A stretch of 64,000 nt of DNA from Tubiluchus corallicola. Lineage: Eukaryota > Priapulida > Priapulimorpha > Priapulimorphida > Tubiluchidae. The stretch covers positions 534,605 to 598,604 of the forward strand of contig JAQGDQ010000071.1 of NCBI GenBank assembly GCA_030141605.1. Reading direction: 5' to 3'. The position numbers and the translations under genes were made by a program. Below the pieces are notes generated by a model, which worked only from the letters and a program-made list of their open reading frames with translations, was not told the DNA's origin and searched no databases. Shown piece by piece: positions 38,521 to 50,808 of this stretch (its first letter is position 1; each line of letters opens with the position of its first letter).

Positions 38521-38645
38521 TTTCTGTCGCTATCGTTGTCGTTGTCGTCGTCGTTCTTGTTGTTGTCATTGTCGTTACCATTGTCGCTGTCGCTGTTGTT
38601 GTTCCTGTTATTTTTTGCAATTACTGCTGTTGTTGTTGCCGTTGC
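38390..38645. repeat. CTG/GTT/GTC triplet array
   Basis: Interrupted CTG, GTT and GTC triplets forming the outer part of the right fold-back arm and extending beyond it. Confidence 0.85.
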
Positions 38646-39004
38646 TGTGATTTTCTGGAATTTGTGAGTAAATAAAAACCCGCCATTGCTTATGTGTAAC
38701 TCCATTTTATACCAAACGTGCTCAGGTGTCACAGTTCTCTCATGTTCTCAATATTCCCATAGCGCACCTGCTAGTGTTTGTGTTGGACCATAAATCAAAC
38801 TAATTAGCGCGATCGCAAATTATTAGCTAGCTACATTGCTTCTATGATGTGCTTAATTAGCTCCTATAGCTCATCTGTTGTATCTACAAATGCAAGATTG
38901 CATTATAACTGATTATAGATAACAGCGTAGATGGATTTACAATCTGGAACAAAATGTACGTCATAAGCGAAAAGCTACATGGGAGCAAGAAAAGAAGAAA
39001 ACAT
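38646..39004. other. Non-coding DNA, nothing recognised
   Basis: Short spacer. Confidence 0.4.
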
Positions 39005-39380
39005 CAAGAGAAAAACTGCTTATTTATTTATTTATTCTATTTTAATCACACCCAATAGTAAAATAGAGTCTACAATAAAAACAATATAATATAAAACACG
39101 TTGGCAAAGAACATACAAATAAAATATTTACAAGAGTGTGGTAAAGACACAAAGATATTAACTGCTTACATGTGTCCGTTGTGTACAAGGAATTTATGCA
39201 AGTTAACTTTATATAGGCGGTTTTTAAATAACTTAATATTTTATGCAGTTACGTGGGGTACACCATCAACATATGCAGGCAGTGAGTTCCAAATCGGTAC
39301 AACACGATTTGAGAAAAATTGACCAAATGATACTTTAGCTCTTCGACGCACGAAAAGCTTGTTTACTGTTAGGATAGTTG
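39005..39380 (-). pseudogene. LINE ORF2 C-terminal remnant, copy 1
   Basis: The minus strand encodes RRRAKVSFGQ followed by FFSNRVVPIWNSLP, then an in-frame stop, then LFKNRLYK. This is the end of a CR1/jockey-like ORF2, where R-x-x-x-W-N-x-L-P precedes F-K-x-x-L. The 3' end carries an AATAAATAAATAAG-type tail at about 39010-39030. It is 5' truncated and non-functional. Confidence 0.7.
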
Positions 39381-39534
39381 CTACAATTAAGTTTAAGTTT
39401 ATTACACACCAAATGAGAAGTAAACAATATACATTAAGATACATACATATACATACAAACATATACATCATATAAAAACATGCTATACACATTAAATTAC
39501 GTACATACACAAAAAGCAGCATGATAATGAGGGG

Positions 39535-39935
39535 CGGTGTGGGGGAGACACGAAAAGCAAATGCTTCTTACATGTGCCTGTTAAATACTAAGAAAGCATT
39601 TAGATCGACATAATTTAGTCGCCGTATAAAAAAAGTTTGCATTGCGAGCTTTTGCTAATGGTGCATCATTTACAATTTCTGGTAAACTACTCCAAATCGA
39701 AAAAAATGACCAAATATTTTTAGCAGATCGCTTGACATACATTTTAAGTGAGTTGGTACTTCTTGTCCGACTAGATGTAGCAAATGAGAAAAATTTATCT
39801 CTGTCTATATCTACGTCTTTATGTATGATTTGATAACACAGTATAAATCTTTATCTAACCGTCTTTCCTCTAATGATCTAAGAGTTAGAAAGTTCAATCG
39901 TAACGGATTTGACAAATAAGTAATGTTACCTGCCA
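39535..39935 (-). pseudogene. LINE ORF2 C-terminal remnant, copy 2
   Basis: The minus strand reads NPLRLNFLTLRSLEERRLDK then DLYCVIKSYIK. After a frame break it continues with SRTRSTNSLKM, FFSIWSSLPEIV and NFFYTATKL. The L-x-x-L-x-x-RR-x-x-DL-x-x-x-Y-K and WSSLP signatures match the LINE thumb/C-terminal region. It lies upstream of, and in the same orientation as, the remnant at 39005-39380, but covers the same protein region. These are therefore two insertions, not one element. Confidence 0.65.
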
Positions 39936-40845
39936 GTTTGAATAGTTGGATTCACAGCGTCGATCACCGCAACATATTCTTGGGTTGATACGAAACGCGT
40001 AACGATATAAAAATCGCATTACGTGACTCAGTGACTCAGTGATACATTAATTAACAACATAGGTAAAACAGTAATAATAACTATTTATGTAACTATGATG
40101 TGAAGTTGAAATTGTGATTAAAGTGAAAGTTGTCGTGTTTTCAAACTTTCATTTCTTTCCCTTATAACTCTTTTACTTGAATTGAAACTTCATTTAACTT
40201 TTTATTGGTAATCTTCTTATTGATTATAGCTATAAAATTTTACTGTTTACTTTTTACTCGTGTAGTTATTTCTTGTGCCTAATAAATAAATAATAAATAA
40301 TAAAAACGGTACTGTGTACTGTGTCAGCGTTGACTTCTCTTGCAGCAGCTTTATCTTCAAAGTTATACCCCCCCCCCCCAACCGAAAATATTACAGAGCT
40401 GAGCGTATACTGTAACGGACCAAGAAATACACAGCAGTCAACATGTCATTTGAACCAATAGCCGTTATGGTTGGCTGTTAGGAACTGCTTACAGCACTTC
40501 AATTTGCCGTGTATCATTTCACATTTGCAACTTAAACTCTGTGAAATAAGCAGTAATTGGAATAATGATATTTTACCCTTAGTGGTAATAACAGTAATGT
40601 GCTTGCCCTTGAGGGACATTGTGCTTTTATAAGTAGCAGCTAAAATGTTACAACACAAATGGACCGCCGAGTGGCATTAGCAGGCAGAAGATGGCAATCG
40701 CGTTGAAGGAAGACAATGAAGACGAAGAGGTTTAACTTCATCTGCGTCCAGAAGCATTAATCGTAATATCATGAAAGATATACGAAGCTGTCTAGCTACC
40801 TACATAGCCACCCACCTAACTTCCTGCCTACCCACAGTCTGCCAA
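39936..40845. other. Non-coding DNA
   Basis: No gene recognised. An AATAAATAAATAATAAATAATA tail-like stretch at about 40279-40303 could be another plus-strand LINE end. A C10 tract lies near 40370. Confidence 0.4.
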
Positions 40846-41895
40846 CCTGCCTACCTACCTATAGGCACATCCTACTTACCTACCAACCCTCTGCCTTCTT
40901 ACCCACCTACCTACCTTCCTACCGACTTACCTACCGACCGACTGACCTACCTACCTATACCTAAATGCCTACCTACCTGCCTACTTAGCTGCCTACCTAG
41001 ATACCTGCTTTGCCTACCTATATGTACATCCTACTTACCTACCTACGCCCTGCCTTCTTACCTACTTACCTGCCTGCCTACCTACCTATCTACCAACCAA
41101 CCTACCTTCCTACCCACCTACCTACCTACCTAACTAACAACCTATTGTTCGTATGCCTGCCTGCCTGCCTGCCTATTCCCTGTTTGTACTATTCCCCTAT
41201 ATACCTGACCAGCTACTTACCTACGTATTTACCTACCTGCTTACCTTCTTACATACTACTTAGTACCCACTTACCTACCTGCCTACTTAGCTGCCTACCT
41301 AGATACCTGCTTTGCCTACCTATATGTACATCCTACTTACCTACCTACGCCCTGCCTTCTTACCTACTTACCTGCCTGCCTACCTACCTATCTACCAACC
41401 AACCTACCTTCCTACCCACCTACCTACCTACCTAACTAACAACCTATTGTTCGTATGCCTGCCTGCCTGCCTGCCTATTCCCTGTTTGTACTATTCCCCT
41501 ATATACCTGACCAGCTACTTACCTACGTATTTACCTACCTGCTTACCTTCTTACATACTACTTAGTACCCACTTACCTACCTGCCTACTTAGCTGCCTAC
41601 CTAGATACCTGCTTTGCCTACCTATATGTACATCCTACTTACCTACCTACGCCCTGCCTTCTTACCTACTTACCTGCCTGCCTACCTACCTATCTACCAA
41701 CCAACCTACCTTCCTACCCACCTACCTACCTACCTGCCTACCTAACTAACAACCTATTGTTCGTATGCCTGCCTGCCTGCCTATTCCCTGTTTGTTACTA
41801 TTCCCCTATATACCTGACCAGCTGCTTACCTACGTATTTACCTACCTGCTTACCTTCTTACATACTACTTAGTACCCACTTACCTACCTGCCTAG
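40846..41895. repeat. 302-bp satellite of CCTA tetranucleotides, about three copies
   Basis: CTAC/CTGC/TTAC tetranucleotides have formed a higher-order unit of 302 bp. Landmarks such as CCTATATGTACATCCTAC recur at about 41019, 41321 and 41623, and TAACTAACAACCTATTGTTC recurs with the same spacing. The third copy carries an extra 8 bp. The last copy decays after 41880. The long Pro/Thr/Tyr/Leu-rich frames are repeat products. Confidence 0.95.
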
Positions 41896-44015
41896 TGCCT
41901 ACGTACTTACCCAATAGTGAGGCACATGCTTACTTAACACTAGGGCAGCACAGATCTAAAATTCTTTTGGAGTAAGTCTTACGAAACTGGCTCCACTATA
42001 ACTTCCTACCTACCTAGGCAATTACTACTGCCCTGCTTTTCTGTGGTTCCTGCACCTAACGGTTGTCTATAGTTTGGTAAACAATGTGGAAAAGGCATCA
42101 ACGCATCACTAAATCAGTATAGCGATAGATGATTATACGGTCGCGTATGTCAGTCCCTATTCCCCATACCATTCTAAATCTTTTATTACTCGAGATTATA
42201 CAATCCCCAGTTGATAGGATGCGTGTCATACCCAATTTGCTGTGATTAAACTATTCAAGCGACAGATAAGATCGAACAAGAGGCTTACTTCCACAGAAGC
42301 GCGCAAGAATAAGTGACAATTCTCACATGAATTCGTGAACAAGGCACAGAGTCTATTGGCGTATAATGGTTTTTACATATCAGAAGGTTATTTGTCAAGA
42401 TGGGTTACCATCCTCATAAGACATGGCGCCTTTAATCATATTTCCCTTTTAGTAATTGCAATCTTAAAGCAATCAAGCACTTCCTGGATGTGCTTCTGAG
42501 TTTTCAAATCTTTTTGAACAATTCTGGCGTGCCCTACGTGTCCAGAAATACTAAACGTTATTTTACATCTACAATACTTGGCTGAAACAAATAGTGAAGA
42601 AAAATGTTGGATTTTTTATTTTCGTTTGCCCGTGCAAGCCGACCAGCATTCAGAATAAAGGCAGCAAACACGATTTGGTAAAAATTACATTCTGTAGTAA
42701 ACCGGAACTGTTACTGTTCACAGAGGAATGCTGACCTAGCATTGATCACTAAGTAAATTTATTCTCTATAGTCTTGGGGCTACTACTTAATCCCTGAAGA
42801 AGCTTGGGTAGCTTTATCCAAATAAGGAAAGATTTCTAAAACGGCAGAATTGTCAGATGTTCAAATGCTTAGCAGGTACTAACCAGAACGAGTGCTGCTT
42901 CACTTTGAAAAACTTTGAGGTTATGACGCCAATCTGACTCATCGTGGTACATGTATGTAAATAATGTACTTTCTCAGTATAGTATAGTCTTGGCCTAGTA
43001 CATGCTTCATACTTAAATAATCCATACTAGACCAGTGTACCGTGTAGACCACGTGGTGTACTGCTTGGTTTTTTTTATCTGCCTTAAGCCGTACCACATA
43101 TATATATACATTGTAATGTACAATGACTCCTGCTTTTAATCGAGAACAGAGAAAGGAAAGAGTGAATGAGCGAGAGAAGGAAAAAGAAATCAGAGATAGA
43201 CAAAAGAAATTTAAAATTCAAAATTTTTAAGAAAAATAAACGTGACTAATTTATTTCTACTGGGAGTCCAGTTGTTCAGAGGCTAAAATTGGACATTGTC
43301 CAAAAATCAGATGGATTTTGGTCAAAATATGCGTGAGGAAGGCGTGATTCCGCGCATATTTTGTATCATTTTTCGAAAAATGGGTTATTTGTACATGGAT
43401 GGGAACCTAATACGTTGGTAAACATCAGACGATGATACATTTAATGTACGATCTATAATGTAGTCAGGTACAGGCATGCCACATTGCGTGTACATTATAA
43501 ATGCACTTTACCTATATGTTGGTATTAGCAAATTACGAGTAGCGCATTGCGTTAGTGAACCGCCTCCGTTCTATAACTGCGCCGAGGCTTTTGTTTGCTA
43601 AACAATTTTTCCCCAGGAAAATCAAAAAGTTCGTGTAATCTTTTGTCGTGAGATTATTCATACATTCACGCACCTGCATAGTGTATTTGTTTTGAAATAA
43701 CGCCAGTCTAGCAGGTTCGTTGTGAAAGAAAATAGCAGCAAAGTTTATTAAATTTTCAGAGGAATTTACGTTATTAGAGTGAAGCCTTTGTACCTTTTAG
43801 CTGATAATGTTGTCAATATATAGTATTACAAAAAACTTAATCGAGCGCGCAATTCTGATAAGGTTAATTTTCGTGCCAGGACAAGCTACCTCATACTATG
43901 CTCCTAAAAATAAAATAATATATTCGTTTAATATATTAAGATTAGTTCCAAAGCTTCACAACAGGACTGAGGCATCCAAGGCGTAGCAACAAGAACTTAT
44001 TTATATAAGGAAGCC

Positions 44016-44018
<3 letters not shown>
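41896..44018. other. Gene-free DNA
   Basis: About 2.1 kb with no gene. A small stem pairs CAAAATATGCG and CGCATATTTTG at about 43324-43362. Confidence 0.4.
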
Positions 44019-44058
<40 letters not shown>

Positions 44059-44134
44059 TCTTTCTTTCTCTCTCTTTCTCCCCTCTCTCTTTCTCTCTCT
44101 CTCTCTTCATCACTCTCTCTCCCCTCTCTCTCCC

Positions 44135-44185
<51 letters not shown>

Positions 44186-44253
44186 ACTCTCTTTCTCTCT
44201 TTCTCTTACTCCCTCCTGTCTCTCTCTCTTTCTCTCTGTCTCTCTCTCTCTTT

Positions 44254-44329
<76 letters not shown>

Positions 44330-44395
44330 TCTCTCTCTCTGTCTCCTTCTCTCTCTCCCCATTCTCTCCCTTTTATTTTCTCTCTTCATCACGGA
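44019..44395. repeat. TC-rich polypyrimidine array
   Basis: About 375 bp of nearly pure pyrimidine on the plus strand, mostly CT dinucleotides with TTTC and CCCC interruptions. Arg/Glu-rich frames on the minus strand are repeat products. Confidence 0.9.
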
Positions 44396-46221
44396 ATAGT
44401 AAGCAGTATCAATAATGTGCACACGTTCCACACAGTGTTCGTTACATATGACAAACACATTTTTTAAAATTTATCCTGCAGACCTGCATACTTTACAGTT
44501 TAGTACTTTATGTAGTTGGTCATATTTACTGCCACTGATATTTATGACGAAGCAAAAAACCTTCATAAATCATAAACAATAATATCAAGTAATCAGGCCT
44601 CATATTATTTGAAAGGTTTCATCTATTTTATACAATCTGCATGCGAGCCAAAACTGTTTAAATAATAGTTTACATCAGTTCCATAATATTATTAATTTCA
44701 CATATAACTGAAGGGTTTCACATTAAACTGCATGAAACACAATCATGTGGTGAATTGTTATTAGAGAAGAGTAATTTCAGGATAAACTTTACCTAAACTG
44801 ACCTGGCTCGGTGGTGGTATGCGATCGTGCCATTATTATTCGCTGGTATCAAATTACGAAGCGTCAATAAAATACAAAATTAGAAATTTTCTGCATCGTC
44901 GAAAATGGCTGCTAAACTCGCTGAATAGCTAGAGAATAATTTGACATATATCAGTAAAATCGAGGTGAATCCGTTGAGAAAAAACCGTAAAATATGAAAA
45001 AATAACCAAATATTTCGCTCCTACCCAATGAATAGTTTCACAAAATAAAAAATGTTCGTCCTGCTGTAGAAAGTTTGTAATAAATACACAATTAACTAGA
45101 TACACTATAGATTTAATAACCACTTATTTCGAAAGGTCTTAATTGTTCTGACTATTTAAATTACAGGCCAAAAAATAAAATAAAACAATGCATAGCTTCG
45201 TAATTTACGATACGTCGTGGTACAACGTACATAAACTACATAAACTAATTCACGTCGTTATCTAATTATATTGAACCATTAATATTGCTTTCTCTTACTT
45301 ATATGTTTTTCAAGCTAAAGAAATAGCTTTTTGGTGCGTTATAAATCAAAAACTGTTTTAAGTTGTTTTGTGTCAACTTCATCTCAAAAACAGCAAAACT
45401 TCTGAACTAAATAAAACAGTAAACACTCTATAAGCACTAGGAAAATAAACTGTTACAAGCGTTTTGCAAAAATAAACTGTTACAAGCGTTTTGCAAAGAC
45501 GGTGTTTTCTACACGTAATTTTGCCCACAGATATTTTATCTGCAAAAAGCAACGAAACATAAGCTTATCATTGGTACTTGGCATTCTAATTAAGTAATAT
45601 TTTTTATTTAAATAGGACAGCATTAGTTTCCAAACTGCACAACAATATTGAAGCGATCTTCGCAAGAGTTTACTTAACTGACATCGTACTTGGTGCATTG
45701 ACTTTAAGTCTAACTCCTGTGTACGACATATATAAAAATATATTTTATGTTTCTTATCAATGTGCCGCCTCTCCATATATTTATCCGGATGTTGTTACGT
45801 TTTTACTTTAGATAGAAAGTGATCTTGAACTACGCCGTTAGTTCCATTTTCCAAAATCAAAGGTAAAAAAGGTTTCACAGGCCCAACTGTTGGTTTTCTA
45901 GCTTCGCAGTATAGCAGACATAACATATTTTAAAACAGAATGATCAGTTAAGGTGTATATGTACAGAGGGTGATCTGGTTACACTGTAAGAGCTGAGCAA
46001 ATTTACGGATGCGTGAAAATAAACAATAGATTTAATATGATAGCATTGTGAACAGAGATGGACAGCTCGTGGAACGAGGGTCATTTGTTTTTCCACTCGT
46101 TGTTGGTTTTGTCATTAAATGCTGGTTAAATTCACAAGTGAGAACTTTAATTACCGTCACAGGGCTTTCTCGGGTTTATTTAAAGTTCACTGATTGTCTT
46201 CGTGTTAACTGTTGTTAAATG
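44396..46221. other. Gene-free DNA with a 27-bp duplication
   Basis: No gene recognised. A 27-bp unit containing AATAAACTGTTACAAGCG is duplicated in tandem at about 45443-45496. Confidence 0.45.
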
Positions 46222-46701
46222 CAGGGCCTATTTCAGCCTAAGCGAGGCCCCCTGGGGGGGGGGGGGGCGTTGGACGGGCGCCACCATGGTTGGCGCCCAG
46301 AAAATTTTTGAACTGCTAGAACGCCGGAGAAGTATTTTCGAAGAGAAAATATGAAGTTATACAGTTGTTAAAGGAAAGAACAATTGAAAGAAAAACTGCT
46401 TTATTCTCAAGACCAGTCCTTAATACTTGTCAAATAGTCAAATAAAAAACAACATCTTTGCAATATGTGATACCGTACTCTCTCACTTCCGTACAAGCCG
46501 GTGTTAGAAATTCCGAAATTGAAAACAGCTGAACATCGCACCGAGCCGCTCAAGGCAAACGGCGCGCGTGCGGCAAGAGAGAGGGAGAGAGGAGACAGTA
46601 TGTTCGCAAAAAGCAAAAAAAATGTTACTTCGGCGCGAGGCCCCCCTGGAAGGAGAGGCCCCAGGGAAGTAACCCACTCCCCCCCCCTGAAATAGGCCCT
46701 G
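46222..46701. mobile_element. hAT-type non-autonomous element with perfect 8-bp TSD
   Basis: A 480-bp element with terminal inverted repeats CAGGGCCTATTTCAG at both ends (the right end read on the other strand). It is flanked by the identical octamer GTTAAATG at 46214-46221 and 46702-46709. C/G homopolymers of about 13 and 9 bp lie just inside each end. There is no transposase. A CAG-starting terminus and an 8-bp target duplication define the hAT superfamily. Confidence 0.92.
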
Positions 46702-46874
46702 GTTAAATGTATGTAATTAAAATATAACTGGTTAGTTAATTATGTCTGCCTTCATGTTTTTTTGTTAAGTAGCAGTTCAGTAACTCTCGTGGTGATATTG
46801 AGAAAAATGATTTACGTGGTGCGTGCTGCTAAAATATTGCATGTACACAGCACAGGTACAATACATTCTTAGAC

Positions 46875-46987
46875 ATTTTGGTTACTCTGCAGAAAAGAGT
46901 GACCAGAGCTATAAATAAATACCCCAATAAGTCTTCTCTTAATGTACAAAGTAGTTCAATTCCTTCAACTTTACTTTCAAACACTTA
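46875..46987 (+). pseudogene. Short LINE ORF2 fragment
   Basis: One frame reads LVTLQKRVTRAINKYPNKSS. This resembles the LQKRA-x-R-x-I block that follows the reverse transcriptase palm in LINE ORF2. It ends in a stop shortly after. Only the fragment is present. Confidence 0.4.
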
Positions 46988-48221
46988 ACTATCTGTTACT
47001 GTATCAATTTCTTTTCTTCAGGTCTGCTTAATCATTACCTATTTGGCTTTTGTTAACTACTTAATTAGTGCATAATAGACTCTGCCTATATGAACTGGTT
47101 GCATGTTTGTAAAATTACCACTGGTGATGACAGCAGCAGCTTGTCGAAACGTTTGGTATGATTTTAGCAATTTAAAGTAAAAGTTTTAATACCGTTGTAT
47201 TGCTTTTAAAGTTCTATAAATGTTTTTAAGTGTCTGTAATAAAAATTAACTTCGTTATTTTGTAGATTTACTTGCCTTCCTCGTCACAGTAGGGAATATG
47301 TGTTTTTTTACTGTTACATAAGAGGAAGTGATTAAGAAAAGGCATAGGTTCGAGAAGTGATCTTTTCCCTAACTAACACTGTTTAAATGTAACAAAGAAT
47401 GTATGCCTAGCGATTATATAAAGCATTACTTGTAACACAAATTGCAAATAAAAATGTAAATTACTTTTGTGTAGGCTAAACGTCTTTTAGAAATGTGTAC
47501 ATAAAACTAATTCCTAAGCTTCACGTCGCAAAAAGGATGGCTAAAATTTTACTATGAATATATTCATCAACTCAGCAAGCCAAACAAAGGTGTAAGCTAT
47601 ATAATGTTCTACAGATTCGCTCGCTATTTGCCTTACGATATATCCTTTGCATAGGGAAGAGTACGCTTACAACAGAATTATGTGTTAGAAATTAGAATGT
47701 TAATATATATTTATTTTACAGTGCAACTTATTATAATGGATACTCCCACGAATCACGGTGAGCAACGTCAACGATGCCCAGACTTTCAAATACGAGTTCT
47801 GTCCAATTCAAATCATGTAATGTTGCTGATTACGAGAATTTCGCACATTATCGCCTTGCATCATCCAAAATAGTCGAAACCCTAACATTCCACGCCAATG
47901 AGTCACGCGAAACTTGATTTACTGCACTGTCTGCTACCTTTTCTTTTACCCCTGTAAATTGATTTATTACTGGCGCCCATACAGAACCCGTTATCAGTTC
48001 AAAATTTGTGTCAGACTTCCACTGTCATCTACCCAGTGGACAATAAGAAGCCTGTAGCTATTTGCATTATAATGGTGAGCTGGCATCATTGCGTACGGTC
48101 ACATGCAAATCTTGTTCCAGGAATTTCTGGTCGAAAGACTTGACCCGAATACTCATCTGGATGTTATTTTTGTTGTCCTTGTTGGAATTGGATAAGAGGC
48201 TGTGTAACCAACATTTACAAT
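46988..48221. other. Gene-free DNA
   Basis: AT-rich, no gene recognised. Confidence 0.4.
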
Positions 48222-48868
48222 AGTAATTATAATAACAATAATTTCGTTTAGGACATAAGCCAGGTAATCCACCGTAGGTAATTCAATACTTATTTCCGTG
48301 GTGGTTCCAGTTATTACCCGCATGCGGAGCTGGATTATGGCTTTTTGGGGCCCCTACGTTAATGAAATTATGGGGCACCCTCAGACGAAGCCACCCCTAC
48401 CTCGCCGCATCCGTCTTGAATATTTTTTTACTTGTGATATAGTTTAGCGACATTTAAGTAGGTTGAAATAAACTTATTGCAAATTCTTTAAATAAACCAG
48501 AATAGCATGTCTTTTGTTTGTCAATAAAAATATTCTTTAAAAGAAATATCCCTATTTTAGTATTTATTGCCAACCAAATTAGCATATATTCCAACATAAC
48601 CGTAGTGAAAAACACAAATGTCAACCAAAGTTTGAAAGCTCCCCCCCCCCCAAGCATGAGCAGTTCTAGGCTGCAACCTACGCTGGCCTGTTGGATAATC
48701 CAGTCCTGCCCGCATGTTACTTCGATAATCATAAACACGTACGCTTATCAAAGAAGAACCATCGGTACCATTTTTAAATCTTTGGAATTTTTAAATCTGG
48801 ACAGTTGGCCCGCAATCTCCACGGTAGTAAGCGAGCACGTTACCACTGAGCTATTCCCACACCCAATA
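48222..48868 (-). mobile_element. tRNA-derived SINE, copy split by a hAT insertion
   Basis: On the minus strand the head at 48709-48868 carries an A-box-like TAGCTCAGTGGTAACGTGC and continues through GTACCGATGGTTCTTC. The rest of the element (48222-48316) resumes with CCCGCATGCG-side sequence, passes AAGTATTGAATTACCT and ends CCTAAACGAAATTATT plus an ATT-type tail. The two halves align with consecutive parts of the uninterrupted copy at 50809-51068. The 384-bp gap between them is a hAT element. Confidence 0.8.
48325..48708. mobile_element. hAT-type element inserted in the SINE
   Basis: 384 bp flanked by the identical octamer CCCGCATG (48317-48324 and 48709-48716). Its ends are CGGAGCTGGATTATGG and, on the other strand, CAGGACTGGATTATCC, matching at most positions. 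A C10 tract lies inside. The octamer duplication within the SINE sequence proves insertion after the SINE arrived. Confidence 0.88.
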
Positions 48869-49569
48869 ACTATAGACAAGTCAATAATGTTCCATCTAGC
48901 AGCAGTGTAACTGCACAGCTAAATAACACAAGGAGGACGTTTTCAACAGAACGACTGAACTACACCAAACAACAGGGGCAACTTTTGTAGATGGTGTGGT
49001 GCTGGTAGGAAGAGAACCTTTCATGAATGATAATCCTCTGCGATTTCAAATTAGGCACTCATATTGCGAACTAGCAACAGTTAACGTGGCAGTAGTAAGG
49101 CATTAAAGTTATTATGAAGTTCCAAGTAGGGTATGGAAGTTATTATAATTTTTGGTTTCGATGCTTAATAAATTACTTAATAAAAAGCTGATTCGACTCC
49201 AATGTTTACATTGGAACTGGAAGTGGTGCTGAATTGTGAATGTGTGTGTAACGTATTTTGTTAATCATGTTTACTATTGACAAGCTATCAGCATAGTAGT
49301 GTTAGTTTTTTGCTGGATTCACTGCTATGTTTACCTGTATTGAGAGCAGATTTCTTTTATTTTAGAATTCTCCCTGTCCACTACAACATGTGGTTGTTTC
49401 TTCTCCTCTTTTCCTTCTTCCTATCCCTAATCTTACTATTTTTTTCCATTCCATCATTTCTTCTTGCCCCAACCATTCTTTCATTCTCTCATTTCCTGTC
49501 ACCTCAACAAGCCAAGCTTTCAAGGTGTCATACAGCAACTCTTTTATTTGGTTAATTTGACTTCATCAA
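48869..49569. other. Non-coding DNA, nothing firm
   Basis: A hydrophobic 92-codon frame (49277-49555) precedes a LINE-like 3' end but has no recognisable motif. Confidence 0.35.
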
Positions 49570-49665
49570 CGTTTTTTAACCTATACTGTTTCTTTTTTTT
49601 CAATAATTTTGTACGTTGATGTATTGTATATGTATTGCTGGAGTGAAATAAATTGATTTTGATTT
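49570..49665 (+). mobile_element. Possible retrotransposon 3' end
   Basis: Ends GGAGTGAAATAAATTGATTT followed by a TTGATT-type tail, which resembles a non-LTR 3' terminus. Confidence 0.35.
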
Positions 49666-49978
49666 TTGAACATAGTCGTAATGGGAATAAACTATAATGA
49701 TACGATGATGAATGTTTACAGGTTCTAAACTGTACTTTGCTCATCGGCTTTACTAGAAAACCTGTATACAGAGTTTGTATTGTTTTTGTATATTTTTGTA
49801 ACTACAACACTTAGTGAAAACACATCGTGAAATCAGACGCGCCATACATTCTTGCTTTCAATGCCAGCTGGAGCCTGGGTCAGTTGCTTAGCGATAAATA
49901 ACCTAAATTTGTTAATGTAAGTCACTACGGTTGCTAGATGGAGACTTACTTTTTGCATCAGACTGAATAACAATAAAA

Positions 49979-49979
49979 A

Positions 49980-50042
<63 letters not shown>

Positions 50043-50122
50043 CAGCAGTAGCAGTAGCAGTAGCAGTAGCAGTAGCAGCATCAGCAGCAGCAGCAGCAGC
50101 AGTAGTAATAATAATAATAACT
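49979..50122. repeat. AGT/AGC/AAT triplet microsatellite
   Basis: About 20 AGT units, then mixed AGC/AGT, then AAT. Leucine-rich frames on the minus strand are repeat products. Confidence 0.92.
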
Positions 50123-50440
50123 TGTAATTCATAATGGATCTATTTCAGATATTTTAGTATAATACAAGTACTGTCATAATATTCATTCACAGACCAGTTA
50201 GCTCAAGGGAAAAGAATTTTCACCTCAAAAACTGCTATATATATATATATTATTTATATATCATCTATATATACATTTATTTGCATATTATAATGCCATA
50301 CATTGACAAGTTAGTATGATGGTAGCAATGTAAATTACTAAAGTAATTAATTAATTGAACAAAAGTGTTAGATACATAGTTTCAATTTCATCGTACGTAA
50401 ATTCGGGTATTAATATTTCGTTGTTCAACGTTCAATAAAA
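50123..50440. other. Probable 3' region of the LINE at 50441
   Basis: AT-rich with a TA-repeat patch at 50237-50250. No coding signal. Confidence 0.35.
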
Positions 50441-50808
50441 TTCACGTGCTACTACTAATCCGATCATTGCAACCATAATTATTGTCATAATAACGTAGAA
50501 AAATTTTATTCTTTCCCAACGTTGTTAAGCTATTCTGAGTATTTAAGACTGACAATGCACGCAAGAGTTCATTTTTAGAGTTATCAATTGATTTCGATAG
50601 ATTCAGAGCACGTTTAACAATTATCTTTGTAAGAGGATACGTGTCTGCAAAGCATGTTGTCATACTACAATGAGAATTCCTTGGAAAAACACGGCGTAAA
50701 ATTTTTCTATATTCCATTGCTAATGGATCGTTATTGTCTGTTAACTCAAATATTGAGCTACCATAGAAAAATGTATAGCAAAAAATATGAAGATAACAAT
50801 TTCATTAA
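50441..50808 (-). pseudogene. LINE ORF2, post-RT segment (continues from 51069-51480)
   Basis: The minus strand reads ALMKLLSSYF, then after a one-base frame shift YGSSIFELTD, then MEYRKILRRVFPRNSHC and PLTKIIVKRALN. This is the segment after the palm in many LINEs: Y-G-S-x-L/I, W/Y-R-K-x-x-R-R-x-x-x-x-P-R-x-x-H, P-L-x-x-I-x-x-KR. The tRNA-SINE at 50809-51068 separates it from the palm-bearing part. Confidence 0.75.

Noticed and set aside
40771-41975. Series of 120-145-codon frames rich in Pro, Thr, Tyr and Leu
   Set aside because: Products of the CCTA-based 302-bp satellite; the same sequence repeats across frames.
43997-44458. 153-codon Arg/Glu-rich frame
   Set aside because: Translation of the TC array; no conserved context.
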